In this document: piece by piece, positions 1-13,590 of the stretch
How the letters are laid out: the number at the start of each line of letters is the position of its first letter
Numbering within the stretch: the first letter of the stretch is position 1
NCBI GenBank assembly: GCA_037975125.1
Contig: CM075850.1
Location: 129,184,181 to 129,248,180 of the forward strand
Direction of reading: 5' to 3'
DNA length: 64,000 nucleotides
From: Latrodectus hesperus
Taxonomy: Eukaryota > Arthropoda > Arachnida > Araneae > Theridiidae
Notes under the pieces: model-generated
The model's input: the letters and a program-made list of their open reading frames with translations, nothing else
What the model was told of the DNA's origin: nothing
Databases searched by the model: none
Position numbers and translations under genes: made by a program

Positions 1-264
1 TATATTCTGGACAAATTGTTTTCTTTATGAAAAAATATCTATTTTAATTGATTTGAAGTTATTCTTTGCTATACTTATTGAAATATTGGTGCATGCGCAA
101 ATTGTGCTATTACTGCGCGTGCGTAGTTTATGAATCACTCAACGCGTTCTTCCCTACTAGCATTTGATGCTCCAACCAAGATGTTGACAATGGCTTCAAT
201 CGGCTTCAAAACACCACCTTAGTTTAGAAGAATTTCATTAGGACTCTTTTAAAGACACAGTTGA
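1..264. other. Non-coding, no gene seen
   Basis: AT-rich flank with a slightly GC-richer patch around 90-150. It lies directly 5' of the BEL/Pao fragment and could be the rest of that element, but no open frame or family motif is readable. Confidence 0.4.
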
Positions 265-1015
265 GAAGTTAAAAGGGGATTTTATGTAGACAACTTGACG
301 GTCTGTGTTGAAAGTGAAAAAGAGTTAGAGATATTCAAGAAGAGAGCTTTAGAGGTCATGAATACTGCATCCTTCGAGATAAGGTGTTCGGCTTACAATG
401 GAATTCAAGGCCCCGAGCAAAATATACTTGGACTAAAATGGGACACTCAGACTGATGAAGTCTGAGTGTCCCATTTTAGTCCAACATTCAACGAGGATTC
501 AAAAAGGATTTCAAAGACGGGTTAAGCATATCGATCTTCTTACAGAATTCCGAATTCCTAGAAGAATTTTCTATGGCCCTCCTGATAAAGCTAGTTTGCA
601 TGTTTTCACTGATGCATCTTCTCATGGATATGCCTGTTGTGCCTTCTTAAGAAATGAAAATGATAACGATATAAAGGTTTCATTAGTTGCAGCAAAAGCT
701 AGAGTAGCACCTGTTCAAAGACCTACCATCCCAAGACTAAAATTGTTAGCAGCTACTATTGGAGCCAGAATAACTGCCAGTATACTCGAAGTTCTACACT
801 TGCCTTTGAAGACAACTTTATGGACTGATTCCATGGTAGTGTCAGGGTGGATAACCAAAAATGAACCCTGGAATACATTTGTAGGAAATAGAGTCAAGGA
901 AATAAGAAAACTCACCAATGTCAATGAATGGAGGCATGTACCTGGAGAAATAAACTCAGCTGATCTGCCTTCTCGATCTTGCAACTGGTCTAATATCTTG
1001 CGAAGTAAATGGTGA
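265..1015 (+). pseudogene. BEL/Pao retrotransposon pol fragment: reverse transcriptase end plus RNase H-like region
   Basis: The frame at 265-464 reads through FYVDNL, matching the RT catalytic YVDD box with the second Asp changed to Asn. It then reaches LGLKWDTQTDE and hits a stop just after. That stop sits in an inverted duplication (430-482). From about 483 another frame continues with LLTEFRIPRRIFYGPP, VFTDASSHGYACCAFL, TIPRLKLLAA, LWTDSMVVSGWI and VPGEINSADLPSR. These are the RNase H-like blocks of Pao-type pol in the usual order. The first and last acidic positions (FTDAS, WTDS) are present, but the usual Glu in PRLEL is Lys. Together with the RT change and internal stop this marks a dead copy. 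It is upstream of an integrase fragment of the same strand and family. The family call is fairly sure; the element is partial. Confidence 0.85.
430..482. repeat. Perfect 24-bp inverted repeat, 5-nt loop
   Basis: Left arm 430-453 and right arm 459-482 are exact reverse complements around a loop at 454-458. The left arm is the retroelement coding strand (GLKWDTQT). The right arm is an inverted copy of it, and this creates the stop that ends the RT frame. Confidence 0.95.
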
Positions 1016-1069
1016 GAGGGTCCAGACTGGTTACGTGATCCACCAGAACTTTGGCCTTACTCTTCCTGA

Positions 1070-1195
1070 TGGTTGGTTGGTTGGTTGGTTTTAATAGCGC
1101 AAGGTCCAAGTAAAAACAAGCTGCGCAAGACACAAAGTCGTATTTATGATTCCTCTGCTCAAACCATTAAAATGTTAAAATTTTATTAAAATAAC
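1070..1195 (-). repeat. SINE tail-like insertion in the Pao fragment
   Basis: On the - strand this reads a CTTGCGC(T)ATTAAAACC block followed by (CCAA)n. The latter resembles the CAAA/CCAA-rich end of the tRNA-derived SINE at 42385-42570. It interrupts Pao pol between RNase H and integrase. No A/B box is present, so it would be 5'-truncated. Target duplications are not clear. Confidence 0.4.
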
Positions 1196-1874
1196 AAAAT
1201 AGAATATAAATATTCCTACTGTTTCTGAAGAAGCTATGTTGGAACGACACAAGACTCTCTTGAAAAATCTGAGTGTACATACAAAAGAAAAATTTGGGGA
1301 TAGATTATTATATTTCTCAAGTTATCATAAGATTCTCCGTATGATTTCCTGGATTTTACGATTTTCACATAATTCTAAAAGAAATTCTTTGCGAATCACG
1401 CCAGAGTTAACATGTGAGGAAATAAAGAAAACTGAACTTGCCATAATAAGAGTAGTCCAAAGAGAACTCATGCCCGAGTTAAAGGAAAATTATTCCAAGT
1501 CAGTACGATTTTATAAGGAATCTGGAATCATAAAAGTTGAAACTAAATTGATTTTGGGTAAAGATCCAAATACTTTTCAGAGACCAACTGTATTTCCCGA
1601 TCATCCAATTGTGAGACTTTACATTGAAAATATTCATAAAACTATAAGTCACAGTGGTGTTCAAACGACTCTGAACCACATTCGAAAACATTACTGGATT
1701 CCTCGGGGGCGACGGATAGTTCGTGAGACTATAAGAAAATGTGTTATTTGCAAGAAGTACTCAAGTAAAACAATTCAACCGCTCAGTGACCCTGATCTCA
1801 CTAAGAGGTGTGTGAGCCAGTGGTGTAAAAACAAGGAAAATACCAGAAATCGACCAGCAAGATGGCAGATCTAA
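1196..1874 (+). pseudogene. BEL/Pao integrase N-terminal region
   Basis: An open frame begins about 1206 (in-frame ATG at 1236) and ends at 1874. It reads FSSYHKILRMISWILRF, the spacer upstream of integrase in Pao elements, then a His-His-Cys-Cys zinc-binding segment: IENIHKTISHSGVQTTLNH, HYWIPRGRRIV and KCVICKK. The DDE catalytic core that should follow is absent; sequence after about 1800 has no integrase similarity I can see. It continues the same element as 265-1015 after the insertion at 1070-1195. A degraded transposon remnant, not a host gene. Confidence 0.8.
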
Positions 1875-2567
1875 TTAACTACGAGTGCTTTGCAGTGGTC
1901 TAAAAGCCAAAAAATCGAAAGAGCGGGTAAGGACTTAATTAGCTCACCGTGTTATGTAGAAAACAAAAATTACGTTGCAATTTCAAATTATCCATCATAA
2001 AGTATTTAACAAACGTAAAAAGTAGAAATATTTACGCCTATCGTATTGTTAATACAAAATTCGAATCCAAAATGAACTCTTACTTGCAATTCTTATCCTG
2101 TCACGGACATGATATTTTACGACTCGAGAAAAAAGACGTTCTTGATATTGAAAATAATTTATTTAAATACTAATCTACCATTACATTACACTATTTACAA
2201 GAAAAACAAAGATATTTCCATTTTAATATTTTATTTCGTGAATTTAAATGCTTAGAAGAATTTTAGCTACTTTTGCTTTTAAACTTTAATTTAGAACAAA
2301 ACAAAACTTTACGTATCTAAAAAGTTAAAGTTCAGAAAAATAAATAAATATGAGTTACAACACACTCCTCAGATCATTTCTTCTTTAAATTTGTTATTCC
2401 TGATGTACCATGGTGTGTTTGTGATGAGTCTGAGTATAATGTTTTATAGTACTTCTATTTTGTGAAAGTTAGTTTTTGCAGTTGATCCAAAAATTTCGGA
2501 GCCTTACTTTAGAAATGATGAGTTTAAAGACGAGTCCGCCCATTCAAACTCTGTCAAAAGCCTTGCC
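1875..2567. other. Non-coding, no gene seen
   Basis: AT-rich. Short open frames here have no recognisable motif. Confidence 0.4.
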
Positions 2568-2870
2568 TATATAAAGGAAACAGCTCCAGTACTTTGGAGA
2601 TTTAAGAATACGCGATGAAGAGACATAGCATTTTGCCAACCGTTCATTAAAAGCTGGAATGGCCACGCCTCTTCTCTCATTTCGTTACTCTCTGCAAGGT
2701 ATGGGAAATATATTTTGCTAATTACTTATATCAAAGGAAACTCCAGTACTTTGGAAAGATGTAAAAATACGAGATAAAGAGGCATGGCCATTATGCCTTC
2801 CCTTCGTTGGAGGCGGGAATGAACACGCCCCTTCTTTCATTTCGTCACTGTCTGCAGAGTGTGGGAAACT
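2568..2870. repeat. Degenerate tandem duplication, unit about 155-160 bp
   Basis: Two imperfect copies (about 2568-2715 and 2729-2869) share CTCCAGTACTTTGGA, GARGCAT, a GGNNNGAATG-CACGCC block and CTCATTTCGT-ACTSTCTGCA. Small indels separate them. Function unknown; probably the relic of a tandemly repeated element. Confidence 0.7.
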
Positions 2871-3949
2871 AAATGAAAGAATCAAAAGTGGTTAAAAATA
2901 TGGAACAATTATTAAATAGAATCAAGAAATAAATTTTATAATTTCTTTATATATTAAAATGGCAAAAGTAAAAAGAATAAAATAAATAATAATTTATATT
3001 CACATTCACTTTTGCAAAAACTCCTGGAAAACAAATATATACAGGAATAATAATTAAACTTTTAATTTCTAAATAATTATATTTTTTTCAATCTTTTATT
3101 ATTTTCCTTATTTAAAAATAAAATCAGGAACAAATTATATCAATTGCACCAGAAGGTTGTCCCACTTTATCTGATAAAAACCAATACTGGGGAGAGGTAG
3201 GAGCCCAGCTCCAGGAACTCAGAAAAATTTTAAACAACTTTCCAGGAATAAAAAAAGAACAAAATAACAACTGCAATTAGTAGTTTAAATGATAGCAGAT
3301 TCAGTGTTAAATGTCAAATAACTGCTGATGGATTACTGACTTCTTGCCAGCACAACGGGAATTTGTCTACCCCATTTTTAAACAAACGCTTCCTTTTCTT
3401 AAGCGAACAATAGAAAAAGTGCTTGAATTGAAGGTTGAATTAAAGAAAATTAATTGATTGTATTTCATAAAACTCTAGTGCGTTTTGGCTTTACTGAACT
3501 GTTTTAATAATTCAAAAACTAAACATGTTAATACTAAATCATTTCTTTACATTAAACCTAATGATAAGAAAATTAAACGTTATGATGGCGAAAAAATAAA
3601 AGATCCAAAATTTACAATATTGGAATGATTATCTATTTTGAACTGTAGAATCAGTTTGTAACCACTTGCAATTACTCTCTTTGTAAAAACTTTCTCTCTT
3701 TGTAAAAACTCTTTGTAAAAAATTATGATTTTAAGTAAAAGACAATGTATTTTTCTTTCAGATTAATAACATAAATTAAATTTTAATAATGAATATTTTT
3801 AAGTATTAACTCTAAGTAAACTAAATCTTAATTATAATGAAGATATTAAATCAGATTGTTTTGTGATTTCCTTTAAACATGTTTTATATGAAAAAAATTA
3901 AATTTTCAAATAACATTTAAGAATTTAACTATGTCTTTCTCCCCTTTAA
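2871..3949. other. Non-coding, no gene seen
   Basis: Very AT-rich. No coherent frame or repeat was identified. Confidence 0.4.
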
Positions 3950-4950
3950 ATAACTTTGAAATTAAATGTACTTTTAATTAATATTTACCTTTTGACAGAT
4001 ATGTTTTTAATCACGATTAATTTTGTAATAATGTAAATATTAATAAATGAAATGCTGATTGCTTATATAATGACCATGAATACAATAAATTTGTAAATTC
4101 TTCTTTTGGACATATTGTTACTGGAAAAACTGATAGTGTATTGAATACTGAATTAAGAAATGTTGTGAATAAAAGTATTAAATTTAGACACGTATACGGT
4201 ATTATAACTTTTAACAAATCCGAAAGTTTTTCTCATTGATATTGATAAATTTATTTTTAAGTTTTCTAGTTCATATTCAGCTTTAATAGAATTTTCTCTC
4301 AGTGGAATTTTGACTTTTACATTAAATTTACAGAAAATATAAAAACTTTTAAATTTAAAGGAATTAATAAAAAAATATCTTAAACACTGTATAAAAAAGC
4401 TTCAAAAAGTTTTTATTATTATTCCAGTAGATAAAGCGACTAGCAGTTTTGCATTTTTTTTGGAAAGAATTCTATAACCAACTCTTGAATGAAGAAATTT
4501 CTAATTCAATAACTTATAAATTTATTAAATCAGCTAAAAACAAGTATTTAAAATAAAATTCTTGCCTTTCTAAAAGACTTGTGTGAAGTTAAGAATATCA
4601 GTTTTATTATATTCCTTATATTAGTATTTATCCTAAATTTCATAATAACAGAATTAAATTTCGATACCTTACTTGTGGTTGCAACACATATGCTGATAAA
4701 TTTGGTAGTTTTATTTTCATCTTATTTAAATGTCATTTTAAAAAATATTATTGATTATCAAAATACGTGGATAATCAAGAATAATTTTGTTTCTTCTCAT
4801 GAAATGAATAATATTTCATCTCACGATTTCAAAAACCTCTATATAAATTTTTTGGTCATAATGTTTTCTTTTTTTTTTATGATTTTGGTTTTTTTGATGA
4901 TACTTATAATTTTTTATATCGATATTTCGCATTAAAATATACAAAATTTT
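3950..4950 (+). pseudogene. Penelope-like element (reverse transcriptase region) relic
   Basis: Frame-shifted translations carry blocks typical of arthropod and cnidarian Penelope-type pol. From 4069: SSFGHIVTGKTDSVLNTELR then KSIKFRH. Near 4420: IIPVDKATSSFAFF. Around 4620-4690: PKFHNNRIKFRYLTCGCNTY in a separate frame. Near 4790-4850: SHEMNNISSHDFKNLYINFL. Frames change at least three times and stops are frequent, so it is non-functional. The 118-codon open frame at 4579-4935, rich in Ile/Leu/Phe, is largely an off-frame reading of this relic and should not be taken as a membrane protein. Order and spacing of blocks support the call, though the RT catalytic box itself is not recognisable. 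Confidence 0.6.
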
Positions 4951-5734
4951 GCAGCAATTGGAAATTCATTTAAAGATAACACTGTACTCTGGTAAGAAAA
5001 TGGTACAAATATAAACCTACCGTTGTAGAACAACGTCACGAATAATTTGTTTCTGAAATCTGCATATACCTTTATAAGAAAATTAGTTTTTGAAATATTT
5101 TCGAAATTCCAATCTTGAGACACGTAAATACAGCCCTTTCCCTCTTCTTTTAATAAAAGTTTGTTTTCATAATCTATCCATATTTCTTAACTTCCCACAG
5201 AGATCCCTCTGTTTATTATTTCTTTAACAATATAAATTTGATAAATTCATATTTTCAGTCGCTAAGTTACGTGCAGTGTAAAATGCTTTCATTACTGGAA
5301 TATTTTATAAAATGAACTTTAGATAATTACATGTAATAATTTGTACAAATATCCGTCTTCATGTAAGATATAACTTTACCATCAATTTTGAAGTCTAAAC
5401 TATTATAATTGAATTTCACAAGTCTAAAAAGTAATTAGGTAATTTTTCATCTAAAACAAATCTACTCGAGTATAAGCATTTTTACTTTCCAAGCAAGTAC
5501 TTCCTAATGGATTTTAACTAGTGCCAAATTTTACACAATTTTGAAATTATCATTTAATCAAATAAATAAAATGGTAAAAATACTTATAGAAAATATTGAT
5601 TTGTGTAAGAAAACTATCGAAATGTGGAAGTTGTTCTTTTCAGCACCAATAGATGGCAGTATTTCAAAGTGTGAAAATAAGCCAGAAGCATGATTGTCAA
5701 CGAAACTTAAACACTCCGTTCGACCGGGACCAGT
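4951..5734. other. Non-coding, no gene seen
   Basis: AT-rich sequence without a supportable frame. Confidence 0.35.
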
Positions 5735-6005
5735 GGCGTGGTCTTGTAATCCAGCTGCTTTGGAGGTCAAGGCTGTTGGACGGCTTGAGGTTGGGAGTTC
5801 TGTCCTCTGCTCGTCTATGTTGATCAGGCGTCCGCATTAAGCACGATGTCGATATGGTGGAACCGGAGGAATCCGGCATCTCCAGGTCGCCTAAGGCGGA
5901 GCGAACCGGCCCAGGTCGGAAACGGAGCAGGCAAAAGCTCCCGCACCGTGCAGTAATGGGATAGCGTCTGTGAATAGAGAGTGGTTGGCAGCCCATCCAA
6001 TATAG
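5735..6005. repeat. GC-rich SINE-like dispersed repeat
   Basis: A sharply bounded GC-rich island in an AT-rich setting. The + strand begins GTGGCGTGGTCTTGTAATCC and continues with a GGAGGTCAAGGCTGTTGGACGG block and GAGGTTGGGAGTTC. This looks like a decayed tRNA-type head (A-box-like, then B-box-like), followed by an unrelated body of about 170 bp. I see no target duplication or tail, and no second copy in the window. It could also be a piece of a larger element. Confidence 0.5.
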
Positions 6006-7955
6006 TCGGACGCAGTCTTTTTATAATTTTTAATAAAATAAATATATATATAAATATAACATATATTATATTTTTTCCACTAAATAAGCGATTTTATCAA
6101 GAAATTAATGGAGTGCGCTCTTATATATAATGTTGTTATCACTATTACTAGTAATGAATACTTTAATAATAATAAATAATTTCAATAAGGAAAATATTTT
6201 TAGTAGTTTGGAGCTTAATAGATATGTTTTAGTGGCAATTCTTAAAGTTCTCTTTTTATTATTGCATTAATATCCTTCTCTTTTTCTAATCACATCTCTT
6301 TTTATAATCAATCACATTAACAAAATAAAAATTCCTCTGTCAGTTTTCGTTCAATGAAAAGTTATATTTGTTTACTTTTAATTTTTGACTCTCTAATTAC
6401 TATTTTTGTAGGCAATATCTTTTAAACGCAATTCATACCTCACAAATTTGAAACATGTACAAATATATACTTTGAAGAAACTTTTACTCGCCGCTTTGTT
6501 AAGAAAATAAATGAATTCAGTTAAAATAAATTAAACTATTAATATATCCAACACAAGTTCAATATTACCTCAAAATTTTATAATTTGTGTACGATATTTA
6601 ATAAAAAGTCATCAATTTTTAATCTCTGGGTTTGGTTTTAGGATGCGTTTTATGGGACTAGATTTGAACGCAAATTATAGCCAATTCTTTTCCCCTCGTA
6701 CTTAGTGAAGCATTCATTCGTTCATACGTCTTGTAACTTCAAATAAAAGTATAATGTTATACAAGAGCAGTTCTGTGTATAGTTTTCAAATGAATATTTT
6801 TTATTTGAAATGATTTTTTTCGTAATTATTTTATAAAAAAATCTATTTTATTTTCGACTTATATATTTAATTGAAGATGGTCAGGTTTAGTGACAGATTC
6901 TGATATTTTGTAAAAAATTTTTAAATAAATGAGTAGAATTTGCAATTATCCAACTATAAATTGTGTGTTTGATTAAGAAAAAAGTACAAGAAATCTAACA
7001 AACATTTGAATTTTTCTATTATCATCATCAAGTTTGCGTGACATTTAGTAGAAAATAGGAACATCAGATGGCGCCACTATTTAATAATGCTTGTATAAAA
7101 TAGTGATTGTAAAATTTGTTTTGCAGTTGAGCAAAAAAGTATCCCAATTAATCAGATGTAAGATGTCGCGAGAAAAATTTATAATAAAAATCGATAATTT
7201 TGGAATACATATATTTATGTGTTTTCTCTCTCGTGTTGTTTCTGAAAATGAAATGCTGAAAATATTGAACTACAATAAGACAATATTGGTATATTCAAAA
7301 TTGGAATGTTTTTATATAACCTGATAATTTAATATAAGCTTGGTGAGAGATCCATTATAGAAGAATTTTCTGATCTGGTAGATCAGGATACAAATTCTTT
7401 TCTGGGTGTTTAATGCAATATTTATTTTTCTTTTAACAAATTCCGATTTTTCAACGAAAAATTAAAACACCTTCTAAATAAGCAAATCAAATTAGAGAAA
7501 TTATATAAAATTTGAGTATAGGAAATGACTTTGTTGAATTTATCATGTATTCTTCTTTTTTTTACATATACTGAATGTTTTGGTTAATATTTATGAAAAA
7601 AAGAGAGAACTGTGTACTGTGCAGTTATTTTTGCAGCAAATGTTTTCTCCAATAATCATCATTCTATGATAATTGAAGAAAATGGTTCTGCAAATTCGTA
7701 GTACAAAACTAATAATCTTTTACCAATGCTGTTAGTTGTGTATTCAGTAATTATATATTATTTTCTTGCATGTAAAAAAACAAATTGTTTATTTCATTTT
7801 TAGATTAAAATGCATTTTAAAGAGGTCGATTATTATTTTGAGAGCGATAAAAATTATCAAAATTTCATGAAAAGAATAAGCGATAAGTGTTTAAATAGTT
7901 TGAAAAAATGGAAAATAAAAAAATTATGAAAATATTCAGAAATTTTAATAAATTC
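6006..7955. other. Non-coding, no gene seen
   Basis: AT-rich. Open frames are under 80 codons and without motifs. Confidence 0.35.
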
Positions 7956-8483
7956 CGGGGATTAATGTTGTACATATATGATGGGACATTTGATGACCAA
8001 TACATTATAAGTGTTAAAAATTGAAGGGAAAACTCAATTCGGAAAGATATTATCAGGACCTGGGTACCGTAAAGGGAGTAGTCCTAGGAAAGAGGCCTCC
8101 AATCTTCCAAAAAAAAAAAAAAAAAAAAAGGGGGGGGAGAAGGAGGGAAAAAAAGAGTTTGTCAAAAAATTACAGAACTTGGCTGAGAAAATCCGTCTCA
8201 TACACCATGCACCTCCAGTTCTCATTTGTTTTTGTTCTTACAGAAATTTTTTGAAGAGAAGACAATTCAAAAAATGAAGAAGATATCAATCAAGCACTGT
8301 TTCCTTATTCCCATGAGAAAATGAAACATTTTTCAAAAATGGCGTACACAAATTGCTCTCACGCGGGTAAGAATTCATTAGTAATAGGTAATTATATTAT
8401 TTAATAAAGATTATTAACGTTATGAAAAATTTGTATTTTGTTCTCTATCAAAAGTGTACAGAGCTTTCTGGTAGACCTTATAA
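7956..8483 (+). pseudogene. Diverged mariner transposase relic with 3' TIR
   Basis: Aligns by eye along its length with the mariner at 49054-49928. Shared blocks include the GGGACATT-GA-GACCAATACATT stretch near 7983, AATTCGGARA, the AAAGAGGCC segment, and the C-terminal translation NFLKRRQFK then EDINQALF near 8240-8300. It ends in GAGCTTTCTGGTAGACC, matching the 3' TIR (ACTTTCCGGTAGACC). The middle is replaced by homopolymer A and G runs (about 8109-8137), and the D34D region is ruined. The 5' half is missing. It is an older copy of the same family as the intron 3 mariner. Confidence 0.75.
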
Positions 8484-9845
8484 TTTAATCGAATTTACAT
8501 CCTTCTAACCTTCATTAAAAATTGTTGTGCATTTTACAATATCTAAAAAATATATTCCTTTTTTGTGTAAGAATATTTATTCTGTTTTCTTATATCTGAA
8601 TGTCATTAAATTTCAATGTTACACTTTCTTTTTAATTTTGCACCTTGTAAGAAAATAAATTACGATGATTGAAACAAATTAGAAATTTTTTCCAAGGAAA
8701 AGAAATTTTATAAATTATACATACATAAATTTCAAAATATATTCCTATTCTATCATTCTGTTGTGCTTTTATTCATTTACAACATTTATTCATTTTTGTT
8801 AATGATGTTTCGGTAATGAAATTAAGTTTCATTATATTGATTTGGTATTTGTTCTGTGAGCAGTGAATTATACAAGAACAAGCCTTACATTTTGTTATTA
8901 GTTCAATAAAAGTTTGTACTTTATTGCTAATTTAAATTATATGCTTCTATAACGAATTTTTGCGCAATATGTAATATTTTTAAAATTTTATTTTGAATTT
9001 TTAAATTATACGTTTAATGCCGCTTAGGTAAATTCTGTTTGATAATAATTTTTAATATTTAAGGATGAGGTCAGGAAATTTTAATGCGTTAATTATTTAA
9101 AATGAAATAACTTGGAACTTCCCCCCAATATCACAGAAATATTTATTTATAGTAGAAAAAACATATTAAAGTGTCATTTTTGGGAGTTTTTTTATTTTTA
9201 TTTACAGGGTGCTATAGTGTAAACTGCCACAATCACAATAACCGTTCTTATTAGATGATTTAACGGTGATATTTTTTTAATGACAAAGTAATGTGTGTAA
9301 AGCATAAATACCTTTCATAATAGTATTGGTAATAAATTGTGTTTAATGCCTTAAGAAAATCGAAAATAATAATAATAACAATAATATGTTAGTAAAATGT
9401 AAGACAACTATAATATTTAACACAAAATAACTCTTTCTTAATTTTAAAATTGCTAATTTCATATGAGAGGAAAAGGAAAATAGTGTTTTAAATTTTATGC
9501 TCCTTCACTTGGGAATTTTTTGTTGCTTTGGACACAATAAAATGGCGATATTTTCTTTTCAGAGTTTTCATCTTATGTTCAAATCTCATTTACAATTTTG
9601 TTAATCATCAAAAATGAAGCATTCTTTACATTAAATTGATTTACAAATGTTAAGCAATATATCGAAAATTGACGATAACGTAAAAAGTAGGCAAATAAAT
9701 TTGACGAATTTTGGTGATAATTTTTACTGTACCATATGTAAGCAGAATAGAGAAGAAAAAATTATGCTTCAAGTGTATATTTTGTAATATCATAACGATC
9801 ATAAAATGTCCTGAATTTGGGCATGTGAATTATGCACATTAAAAA
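8484..9845. other. Non-coding, no gene seen
   Basis: AT-rich; nothing recognised. Confidence 0.35.
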
Positions 9846-9849
9846 TGGC

Positions 9850-10720
9850 AGTGGAGATTATGATCCTTCTGAACAGCAATATACGACTGACAGCGATATC
9901 TCAAATTGTCTATGTCGTTGTATCAGTGGATTTTGAGGATAGAAATGACTATTGATGATGTAGAATTTTGGAAGGAGATTAGGAATTTGGGAAGAATTAT
10001 AGACTTTGGAATTGAAGGTGAGAAATATGACCCCCAAGAACGCCCCAAACAACCTCGGTGTGATTAATGCTGAGAGAGCGTAATGGTTACAGTTTCTTTT
10101 TCGCGATATCATTTCACGAGGTGAGCAGTGTGAGAGTGGTTATTATTCGCTTGCAAAATAAATGTATCACTAACTGTGCCAGTATGGATGAACAGTGGTT
10201 TCTGGTATGCTGCCTCTATACCTCTCAACATAGCAGTTTCTCTTAACAGTGCATAGAAGTCTGTGCGTCCATTTAAAGCATATGTATGCCTTCCCGTATA
10301 TCATAAAGGTGATATCGAATGTTTGTTGCTCTACATATGTAAGCCTTTCGAAGTCCGATTCTAAGGCAAATCGAGTATCAGTGATGAACAATGCAGACTT
10401 TTACTGATTTTCAATACAGTTTACATAATCATGTGGGAAATTGAACAACTTTCTTCTATATTAGTAGATAACGGCTCGTCCACAGAGGATATATCCTTCT
10501 CAGAGTATATATAAGTCGCTGATATCCTTCTTACCGCAGAAATGAACGCAGATCTAAGGTGAGACGGATTCAAAGTCCTCTCACCTTAGACTTTTAGTGC
10601 GACTTAGTGAACGCCTGTTGCAGCTATCTATAAAATGATTATCCGTAGGCCTACCTCAGTTAGATCTTCGAGATATTGAATCAGAACTTAGAAATTGGCT
10701 TCATAACCGGCTCACCAAGG
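9850..10720 (-). pseudogene. Tc1-like transposase relic
   Basis: On the - strand, 10391 to 10170 reads ITDTRFALESDFERLTYVEQ, corresponding to the (D)ESRFALESD block around the first catalytic Asp of arthropod Tc1 transposases. It then reads RNCYVERYRGSIPETTVHPY, corresponding to TVNAQRYRDEIL--VRPY. Further on, a frame-shifted INHTEVVWGVLGGHISHLQ matches the LNPIEHVWDxLGRRI block after the third catalytic residue. The HDNARPH segment is lost between them. Several frame changes and stops are present. The sequence upstream (10400-10720) could be the DNA-binding half but is too decayed to read. No TIRs found. Confidence 0.7.
10553..10590. repeat. 12-bp perfect inverted repeat
   Basis: Arms 10553-10564 and 10579-10590 (TCTAAGGTGAGA and its complement) flank a 14-nt loop within the Tc1 relic. 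Confidence 0.8.
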
Positions 10721-12280
<1,560 letters not shown>

Positions 12281-12420
12281 TTCAACACGAATTTATTATA
12301 TTCGTGTTCAATACGAATTTATCTTATTCGTGTTCAATACGAATTTATCACGTTTGTGTTCAATACGAATTTATCATGTTCTTGTTCAATAAAAATTTAC
12401 CATGTTCGTATTCATTAGAA
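12281..12420. repeat. 26-bp tandem repeat, about five copies
   Basis: Unit TTCAATACGAATTTATCATGTTCGTG starts at 12281, 12307, 12333, 12359, 12385 and a partial 12411. The period is exactly 26 with scattered substitutions. Because 26 is not a multiple of three, the open frame across it (12193-12444) is not a repeat protein. Confidence 0.93.
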
Positions 12421-13439
12421 AAATATGGTTGTACTTATAAATAGAACAGTATGCTGAAAATTATTTCTCATGCTCAGAAACGTCTGTAATTTTGCAGAAA
12501 ATATTAAATATCTGATAAGCTTTCGACACTTCAAAATAAAATTGCTAAGCATACTTTTATGATGGATAAGATATTTATGACAAATACTGATCTCTGTTGG
12601 AAAAAATTCCATTCACTGTTGGAAAAAATGGGCTTGAAGAGAAAATTTAATAGGACTAATGTCAATAGTACCAAGATATTTTATAATCTTGACATACGAA
12701 ACCAAAATATATGAAAATAATTTATGTGTTCTTTAAAAGGTTGAAAATATGTGAAAATTGCACAAGCCGATATCTTTACCATATATCAAGAATAATAAAT
12801 TTCAGCGTTGAATCATTTACTAATTATGGAGCACTCTATAAATTACAGTTATGGTTTAAAATAATTATTAATATGGTAAGAGAGCAAAACAATTTAATTC
12901 TGTAGCCAGATATAACTTTATATCGTTACCATGAAACGGAACATTCATAAAATGATGGTATTGCTCTTCTTAATGAATACACCATTTTATGTGTATGTCT
13001 AGTATATTTGGACTAAAGTATTTCGGTTCATTTTAACTACTTCATTTGTGAAAGATCCTTAAAGCCAAAGTATAAAACAGGAATAAGATTAAATCATGTT
13101 ACATCAATTGGAATTAATCTAAAGATAAAAGACTCAAAAATTTTCAACATCACATCAGTGACTTTAAAAAACTTAATTTTTTAAAACTGTTTCACAAAAA
13201 ATATACTTTTGAAGATAACCTTTGACTTAAGGCTCGAGAGCTTTAGATCATAGTTTTAATGAATATTGAAATTTTATAGTGCAAATGCTTTGGATTCAAT
13301 TCTGAAAAAAAAAAATTTAAAAAAAGAGCAAACACGATATTAAAACTTATTTAAAAATGATATAAGTGATAATAATATTTAAGATCACAATTACCAATGA
13401 AGGTATAACAGTTATATTATCCATTGTTTTTCACTGACA
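12421..13439. other. Non-coding, no gene seen
   Basis: AT-rich; nothing recognised. Confidence 0.35.
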
Positions 13440-13590
13440 TTAGTGCTTATCAGCAGTTCGTAGGATTGAATGGCGCTTCTAACACGGATGTATATAAAGA
13501 TTCGGAATTTATTTTAAATTGTTAATCTTGGTCTAACTAACCTTCGTGTCCAATGTGGGATTATATAACGATAAGCTAGCAAATCACTGT
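13440..13590 (+). repeat. Diverged copy of the SINE at 42385-42570
   Basis: The stretch from CAGTTCGTAGGATTGAAT through GGATGTATATAAAG, a TTTAAATTGTTAATCTTGGTCTAACTAA block and CTTCGTGT matches the SINE body at 42440-42560 in order. The B-box is mutated and the head is poorly preserved. It is an older copy. Confidence 0.65.

Noticed and set aside
4579..4935. 118-codon hydrophobic frame as a multi-pass membrane protein
   Set aside because: It overlaps a frame-shifted Penelope-like relic, and its hydrophobicity follows from AT-rich codons.
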